Below, piece after piece: positions 1 through 4,050 of a stretch of 7,193 bases of DNA. The position numbers were made by a program, and so were the translations under genes. The stretch's first letter is position 1, and every line of letters starts with the position of its first letter. Below the pieces are notes generated by a model. That model was not told the origin of the DNA. It ran no database searches and saw nothing but the letters and a program-made list of their open reading frames with translations. Source of the stretch: Candidatus Omnitrophota bacterium (GTDB taxonomy: Bacteria; NPL-UPA2; BS750m-G34); NCBI GenBank assembly GCA_030640045.1, contig DAOWKF010000037.1, positions 1 through 7,193 of the forward strand, read 5' to 3'.

Positions 1-781
1 GGATAATAGCCTTTGCTTCGGCCTCTTCATCCGGCAGTGCCCATAAAGATACATTTGCCCCTCCTTTTATCCGGGGGCAGAGCTCCTTTTTCATGCGTTT
101 GGTATTTTTTTCTATGAGTCCCTGGCCGGCTTTAAGTATGACCTCGGTTGAGCGGTAGTTTTCTTTTAAGGTGACAGATTCAGCCCCGGGGAAATCTTTT
201 TTGAATCCCAAAAAATTTTGTAGATTCCCTCCGCGGAAAGAATAGATGGCCTGGTCACTATCACCTATAGCCCAGAGATTGTGGTGAGATGAGGCGAGTA
301 ATTTCAGGAGTTCATACTGGGCCTGGTCTATATCCTGATACTCATCTACAAGAATATAAGTGAAGATTTCCTGATACTTGCGAAGTATCCCCGGATGTTC
401 TTTGAAAATAGATATAGGCAGGCGTATAAGGTCGTCAAAAAATTTTTCTTCTTCTGCCGGATCATAGATAAGACAATCAGGGTTTAAATTGAGTCGATCA
501 ATCTCCTGGCGGAGTATCCTGAGGCCTAATTGATGGAATGTCCCTATAAAGAGATTCTGTAGGGTCCCGAGCTCTGTTTCTGCCCGCTCTCTCATCTCCT
601 GGCTGGCCTTGTTGGTAAATGTCAGGACAAGGATATTCTCCGGATGGACATTTTTTTCTTTAATTAGATAGACCAGGCGCCGTGTGAGTGTATGGGTCTT
701 ACCTGTGCCGGCCCCGGCTACAATAAGTGCCGGCCCGTCTTTTAGTTTACATGCCCTGTCCTGAGATTGGTTTAAATGCAT
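1..781 (-). CDS. UvrD/Rep-family superfamily 1A DNA helicase, N-terminal 260 residues (runs off the left edge)
   Basis: ATP-dependent 3'-5' helicase of the UvrD/PcrA/Rep type, seen only as its first 260 residues. Helicase motifs appear in order: Q-motif (LNQSQ, 3-7), Walker A AGAGTGKT (22-29), motif Ia TFTNKA (54-59), GTFH (80-83), Walker B/motif II VDEYQD (145-150), motif III GDSDQAIYSFRGG (173-185) and motif IV ENYRS (207-211). All catalytic positions visible are intact. About 62 residues lie between GTFH and the DEYQD box, roughly half the spacing in E. coli UvrD, so the 1B subdomain appears reduced. The ATG at 781-779 shares its A with the TAA of the upstream nuclease gene (TAATG), and no clear Shine-Dalgarno is seen, so translation probably depends on termination-reinitiation. 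The Q-motif begins at residue 3, which supports this start. The role in repair together with the nuclease is inferred. Motif 2A/2B regions and the C-terminus are outside the window. Confidence 0.93.
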   Translation of the reverse strand, partial: MHLNQSQDRACKLKDGPALIVAGAGTGKTHTLTRRLVYLIKEKNVHPENILVLTFTNKASQEMRERAETELGTLQNLFIGTFHQLGLRILRQEIDRLNLNPDCLIYDPAEEEKFFDDLIRLPISIFKEHPGILRKYQEIFTYILVDEYQDIDQAQYELLKLLASSHHNLWAIGDSDQAIYSFRGGNLQNFLGFKKDFPGAESVTLKENYRSTEVILKAGQGLIEKNTKRMKKELCPRIKGGANVSLWALPDEEAEAKAII

Positions 782-2049
782 TAAAAGAGATTGAGCTGCC
801 GGTCAAATTTATTTTTTTCCCGGTCGGGGATGAGCTCTATCTTTCCATATTCGCCGTCGTATCCCGGAAAGATTTTAATTTTACCTTCGCGCATCCTGCG
901 AATTCCTTCAGCCAGAATTTTGGAACCTGCCTTTTCTATTTCCTGTATCGGCGCATCTAAAAGGATATTGAATTCACTGCCCAGGTTATTTAAAAGACGG
1001 AAATATTCCTCTCTTACTGTTTTCGTCCCTGTCCCCACTCCTTTGATCTGGGCTATAATATCCATAAGGGGCACGATGCTGTAAAAAGGAGGAGCCCCGG
1101 GAAGTTTAAATCCCTCTTTTCTGCACGCTAGTTCTTCTACTCTATACATCACGCCGCGTGTCATTTTTTTCCCGCATTGAGGGCAGAGACTATTTAATTT
1201 CCGGGTTTCGCATGGAGATAAGCAAGTCTTGCAGAGGCGGTGGCCGTCAAAGTGATATTTACCTTGTTCCGGAAAAAATTCTATTGTCCCCTTGAATCCC
1301 TTTCGTTCCTTGATGGCATTTTTGATATGTGTATAGTTCAGGTCTCCTTCGAGGATATTTGCTTCCCGGCCAAGCTTTGCAGGTGAATGCGCATCTGAGT
1401 TAGAGATCAGGGTTATGTTATCCAGCTCTTTAACACGCCAGTTCATCGAAGGATTAGAAGAAAGTCCTGTCTCAACAGCGCAGATATACGGGCTCAGATC
1501 TTCAAAACACTCTTTAATTGAGTCAAATCCGGAATTGGACCCAAAAACAGAAAAATGAGGTGTCCACGCATGAGCCGGTATGAATATGCCTTGAGGTGCA
1601 GTCTCCAGGACAATTTCTAAGAGGAGTTTGCTGTCCATGCCGAGGATTGGGCGGCCGTCAGATGAAAGATTCCCGATATGGCTAAGCTTGGTATTAATCT
1701 TAGAGGCATCCTCAATAGTCGGAACAAGAATTAGGTTATGGAGTTTACGCAGGCGTCCATTTTTAGAATAGATGTTACTTATTTCTGCTGAGAGGAGAAA
1801 GCGGACAGATTTACGACATGAGGGAGGGACATAATCAGGTGAAGGAGAACGGAGCTTAAAAAGTCCATCTTCTGCGGGAACAAGTTTTTCTTTTATTTCT
1901 TTAAGCCAGACAGGGTGAGTAAAATCTCCTGTGCCGATAACCGTAATACCCTTTAATTGTGCCCAGCGGTCTATATTTTCAAGGGTCATGTCTTTGGACG
2001 TGGCCCTGGAGAAGCGCGAGTGGATGTGAAGATCAGCTATGTACTGCAT
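781..2049 (-). CDS. endoQ: Endonuclease Q family PHP-domain DNA repair nuclease
   Basis: 422-residue protein matching endonuclease Q in length and layout. Characterised EndoQ proteins nick DNA 5' to deaminated bases (uracil, hypoxanthine, xanthine) and abasic sites. The N-terminal PHP domain carries the expected metal ligands: DLHIH (H8, H10), GTGDFTHP (D42, H45), SAEIS (E89), KLHN (H104), PAHAW (H160) and SNSDAHS (D219, H221). A zinc-binding module follows, with C273, C276, C280, C289 and C292. The C-terminal part has a helix-hairpin-like GVGTGTKTV (337-345) and the GYDGEYGKIEL stretch (396-406). The protein ends in QLNLF (418-422), resembling a sliding-clamp-binding motif. It is the first gene of a leftward unit with the helicase, joined by TAATG. 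A good promoter lies immediately upstream and places the predicted transcript start about 2 nt from the ATG; no Shine-Dalgarno is present. Family assignment is by recognised motifs; the activity is inferred. Confidence 0.9.
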   Translation of the reverse strand: MQYIADLHIHSRFSRATSKDMTLENIDRWAQLKGITVIGTGDFTHPVWLKEIKEKLVPAEDGLFKLRSPSPDYVPPSCRKSVRFLLSAEISNIYSKNGRLRKLHNLILVPTIEDASKINTKLSHIGNLSSDGRPILGMDSKLLLEIVLETAPQGIFIPAHAWTPHFSVFGSNSGFDSIKECFEDLSPYICAVETGLSSNPSMNWRVKELDNITLISNSDAHSPAKLGREANILEGDLNYTHIKNAIKERKGFKGTIEFFPEQGKYHFDGHRLCKTCLSPCETRKLNSLCPQCGKKMTRGVMYRVEELACRKEGFKLPGAPPFYSIVPLMDIIAQIKGVGTGTKTVREEYFRLLNNLGSEFNILLDAPIQEIEKAGSKILAEGIRRMREGKIKIFPGYDGEYGKIELIPDREKNKFDRQLNLF

Positions 2050-2057
2050 ACGTTATT

Positions 2058-2086
2058 ATTGTACCAGATTTTAAAATACTTGCCAA
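2058..2086 (-). promoter_or_regulatory. Sigma70-type promoter for the EndoQ-helicase unit
   Basis: Reading the minus strand, TTGGCA (2086-2081, 5/6 match to TTGACA) is followed after exactly 17 bases by TACAAT (2063-2058, 5/6 match to TATAAT). A TGG extended -10 element precedes the -10. Seven bases past the -10 puts transcription start near G2051, 2 nt before the ATG at 2049. The -35 overlaps the -35 of the opposing promoter. Confidence 0.7.
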
Positions 2087-2108
2087 TCATTTTAGGATAG
2101 TGTAAAAT
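2068..2108. repeat. ATTTTA/TAAAAT inverted half-sites in the divergent promoter region
   Basis: A perfect 10-bp palindrome ATTTTAAAAT (2068-2077) sits in the spacer of the leftward promoter. A second inverted pair, ATTTTA (2089-2094) and TAAAAT (2103-2108) separated by 8 bases, covers the spacer and -10 of the rightward promoter. The placement would suit an operator acting on both promoters. The sequence is AT-rich, so chance is a real alternative. Confidence 0.25.
2080..2108 (+). promoter_or_regulatory. Sigma70-type promoter for the CNBD-RND operon
   Basis: TTGCCA (2080-2085, 5/6 match to TTGACA), a 17-base spacer, then TAAAAT (2103-2108, 5/6 match to TATAAT). The expected start site is near G2115, 2 nt before the ATG at 2117. 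Five base pairs (2081-2085) are shared with the -35 of the leftward promoter. Confidence 0.6.
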
Positions 2109-2116
2109 TATTAGGT

Positions 2117-2488
2117 ATGTGGAAAGAAAAAGATATTGAGAAATCATACGATGACGGTGATGTAATTATCCGCCAGGGAGATCAAGGCAGGGAGATGTTT
2201 ATTATTCAGAAAGGAGCGGTAGAGGTCGCAACCGCTGTAGACGGGAGAAAAATTATTTTAGCCGCACTCACCCGCGGAGATTTTTTCGGTGAGATGTCAC
2301 TTCTGGAAAAGGTGCCGAGGTCAGCGACTGTCAGGGCTAAAGGAGCTACCACGCTTCTTGTTTTAAATACAGGCAGTTTCCTCTTAAAGATAAGGCGTGA
2401 CCCTACGTTTGCCTTTGATATTTTGAAGAAAATGAGCCAGCGGGTGCGGAAACTCAATGAAAGGGTTGTATCAGATATAATAATGTAA
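2117..2488 (+). CDS. Stand-alone cyclic-nucleotide-binding domain (CNBD) protein
   Basis: A 123-residue protein that is almost entirely one CRP/PKA-type cyclic-nucleotide-binding beta-barrel. The GDVIIRQGDQGREMFII stretch (14-30) is the typical start of the fold. The phosphate-binding cassette is canonical: FGEMSLLEKVPRSATV at 57-72, with G58, E59, R68 and S69 in the ligand-contacting positions, so binding of cAMP or a related nucleotide is plausible. A C-terminal helix (about 98-118) follows. There is no helix-turn-helix, kinase or membrane segment, so it is not itself a CRP-type regulator; it may act through a partner. It is first in the rightward operon, 5 nt ahead of the phosphoesterase gene. 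The ATG at 2117 is the only start that keeps the whole fold and lies about 2 nt from the predicted transcription start, with no usable Shine-Dalgarno. A similar domain ends the RND transporter in the same operon. Confidence 0.88.
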   Translation: MWKEKDIEKSYDDGDVIIRQGDQGREMFIIQKGAVEVATAVDGRKIILAALTRGDFFGEMSLLEKVPRSATVRAKGATTLLVLNTGSFLLKIRRDPTFAFDILKKMSQRVRKLNERVVSDIIM

Positions 2489-2493
2489 TATCG

Positions 2494-3234
2494 ATGATCA
2501 CCCATAACGAACGGTTTTGCGTTATATCAGACCTGCATTTCGGCAGTCCGCTTTTCAGAAAAAGTGACCGGTTTATTTCTTTCTTGAAATACATCTCCGG
2601 GCAAAAGATGACCCTGTGTATAAATGGCGACGGGATTGATCTCCTGCAGTTATCTTTTAGCCGTTTTATGCTGGATATGCCGGACTTAAGCAAGGCCCTG
2701 CGCGATGCAGTCTCGCAGGGGACCAGGATATACTATATAGTTGGAAATCACGATATATATATGGAGGAGTTCCTTGAAGACTGGGGGATATTAAAGGTCT
2801 ATCCATATCTTGATTTTATCTCCGGAGAGAAACGTATCCATATAGAGCACGCCCATCTCTATGACCGTCTTTTTTTATATAATCCGGATCTATATATCAA
2901 ACTGGTGCGTTTGGCCGGTTACCTGGTTAAAATTTCGCCGGTATTCAACACACTGTATGATAAATTTATAGCTATGATGTGCTATATCTCCTGCAAGATA
3001 AGATTGACTGAAGTGGCTAAATCTTTTGAACATCCGCAGTTTTTAAAAGCAGCTATGGAGGTCTTTAAACGCGGATATGATGTAGTTATTTTTGGGCATA
3101 CCCACCGGCCGGGAATTATAAAATTACCTCATCAGCGTCTTTACGTTAATCCCGGCTGCTGGTATAAGGACATTGCCTATTACGTGGAAATAGATAGGGG
3201 TAAGGTAGAGTTAAAGGAATGGCAGGCTGCGTAG
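2494..3234 (+). CDS. Calcineurin-like metallophosphoesterase, LpxH-like (UDP-2,3-diacylglucosamine diphosphatase family)
   Basis: 246-residue dimetal phosphoesterase. Motifs: SDLHFG (D13, H15), NGDGIDL (D46), VGNHD (N85, H86), EHAHLYD (H119, H121, taking the place of the usual HGH) and FGHTHRPG (H202, H204), then YVNPGCW (217-223). Length and a helical, hydrophobic insertion between the EHAH and GHTH motifs (about 125-190) resemble LpxH-type enzymes, which hydrolyse UDP-2,3-diacylglucosamine to lipid X in lipid A synthesis at the inner membrane. However, LpxH proper has GNRD where this protein has GNHD, so it may be a related phosphoesterase with another lipid or nucleotide substrate. The start ATG follows the CNBD stop by 5 nt; no Shine-Dalgarno is visible and no in-frame upstream ATG exists, so coupling to the preceding gene is likely. 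Linkage to lipid-transport genes supports an envelope-lipid role. Fold is confident, substrate is not. Confidence 0.85.
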   Translation: MITHNERFCVISDLHFGSPLFRKSDRFISFLKYISGQKMTLCINGDGIDLLQLSFSRFMLDMPDLSKALRDAVSQGTRIYYIVGNHDIYMEEFLEDWGILKVYPYLDFISGEKRIHIEHAHLYDRLFLYNPDLYIKLVRLAGYLVKISPVFNTLYDKFIAMMCYISCKIRLTEVAKSFEHPQFLKAAMEVFKRGYDVVIFGHTHRPGIIKLPHQRLYVNPGCWYKDIAYYVEIDRGKVELKEWQAA

Positions 3235-3236
3235 AT

Positions 3237-3243
3237 AAGGAGG
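3237..3243 (+). promoter_or_regulatory. Strong Shine-Dalgarno for the LolA-like gene
   Basis: AAGGAGG lies 9 nt before the ATG at 3253, in the 18-nt gap after the phosphoesterase stop. It is the only consensus ribosome-binding site in the window and fixes the start of the secreted protein. Confidence 0.85.
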
Positions 3244-3252
3244 ACTAATAGG

Positions 3253-4050
3253 ATGAAGGTGATCAGGTTGGTTTTAGGCTTGGTGGTATGTATAGTTTTT
3301 TTTGCCGGTATTATGGCCATGGCTGCTGATATGAGCGGCAGGGAGATTATGGATAAGGTCCGGGAATTGCAGAAGGCGCAGGATGAAGAGGAGACCCAGG
3401 GCATGCGGCTTATTGATAAAAAAGGCCGGGTCAAGGAGAGAGAGATAAGCACTTATACGATGAAAAATGAAAATGACCTGGGCAAGACCCTGATACGTTT
3501 TCATAAGCCTTCTGATGTAGCCGGCACAGGACTTCTGACGTGGGAGCAGAAGGATAGGGATGATGACCAGTGGTTATATCTGCCTGCTACAAAAAAATCC
3601 AAGCGTATTGTCTCAGGCAACAGGAAAGGCAAGTTTATGGGTACGGATTTCACATACGGAGACTTGAGACCCGAAAAGCTGGATAAGCATAATTATAATC
3701 TGGTAGGGAGTGAAGCCATTGACGGAAAGGACTGTTTTGTTATAGATGCAGTGCCAAAAGATCCAAAAGAGATAAAAGATAGTGGTTATTTTATGAGGAA
3801 GCTCTGGGTGCGCAAGGATATATATTTTGTAGTACAGAAAAAATTTTATGATCCTAACAGGAAGCTGGAGAAGGTCTCGACAGCAGAGGACCTCAAAAAC
3901 GTTTCAGGCAGTATCTGGAGAGCGGACTCTATTACAATGAAAAGCTTTAAGAAGAAACACAAGACAATCCTGAAGTCTAAAGGCAGGAAGATCAATAAGG
4001 GGCTTTCAGTGAATCTATTTACAATCAGGGAGTTAGAAAAGGGACAGTAA
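3253..4050 (+). CDS. LolA-like outer membrane lipoprotein-sorting family protein (secreted lipid carrier)
   Basis: 265-residue exported protein. Residues 1-24 form a signal peptide (MKVIR, hydrophobic core LVLGLVVCIVFFAGIM, cleavage near AMA-AD at 24/25), with no lipobox cysteine, so it should be soluble in the periplasm. The mature part has the signature of the LolA-like 'outer membrane lipoprotein-sorting' family found next to RND pumps: RFHKP (82-86), GTGLL (91-95), WLYLP (107-111), the basic KKSKRI (114-119) and FMGTDFTYGDL (128-138), followed by a strand-rich region. The fold is a half-barrel with a hydrophobic cavity that carries acyl chains, so it probably moves a lipid or lipoprotein between inner and outer membrane. 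It has the best Shine-Dalgarno in the operon, and its TAA overlaps the ATG of the transporter (TAATG), arguing that the two proteins are made in fixed ratio and work together. It is not LolA itself; the cargo is unknown. Confidence 0.87.
   Translation: MKVIRLVLGLVVCIVFFAGIMAMAADMSGREIMDKVRELQKAQDEEETQGMRLIDKKGRVKEREISTYTMKNENDLGKTLIRFHKPSDVAGTGLLTWEQKDRDDDQWLYLPATKKSKRIVSGNRKGKFMGTDFTYGDLRPEKLDKHNYNLVGSEAIDGKDCFVIDAVPKDPKEIKDSGYFMRKLWVRKDIYFVVQKKFYDPNRKLEKVSTAEDLKNVSGSIWRADSITMKSFKKKHKTILKSKGRKINKGLSVNLFTIRELEKGQ

Noticed and set aside
779..786. Programmed -1 frameshift fusing EndoQ to the helicase at the TTTTAATG junction
   Set aside because: The run is only four T and the P-site codon would re-pair poorly after a -1 slip (TTT to CTT). 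TAATG reinitiation explains the junction better.
727..1084. Two plus-strand open frames opposite the nuclease gene
   Set aside because: They lie antisense to the well-supported EndoQ gene, show no recognisable motifs and have Ser/Arg/Pro-rich translations typical of shadow frames.
2050..2116. CRP-type operator (TGTGA-N6-TCACA) that would link the CNBD gene to cAMP control
   Set aside because: No such palindrome is present; only AT-rich half-sites were found, and the lone CNBD protein has no DNA-binding domain.
2206..2693. Minus-strand open frames opposite the CNBD and phosphoesterase genes
   Set aside because: They are antisense to genes with complete catalytic or ligand-binding motifs, and carry no family signature.
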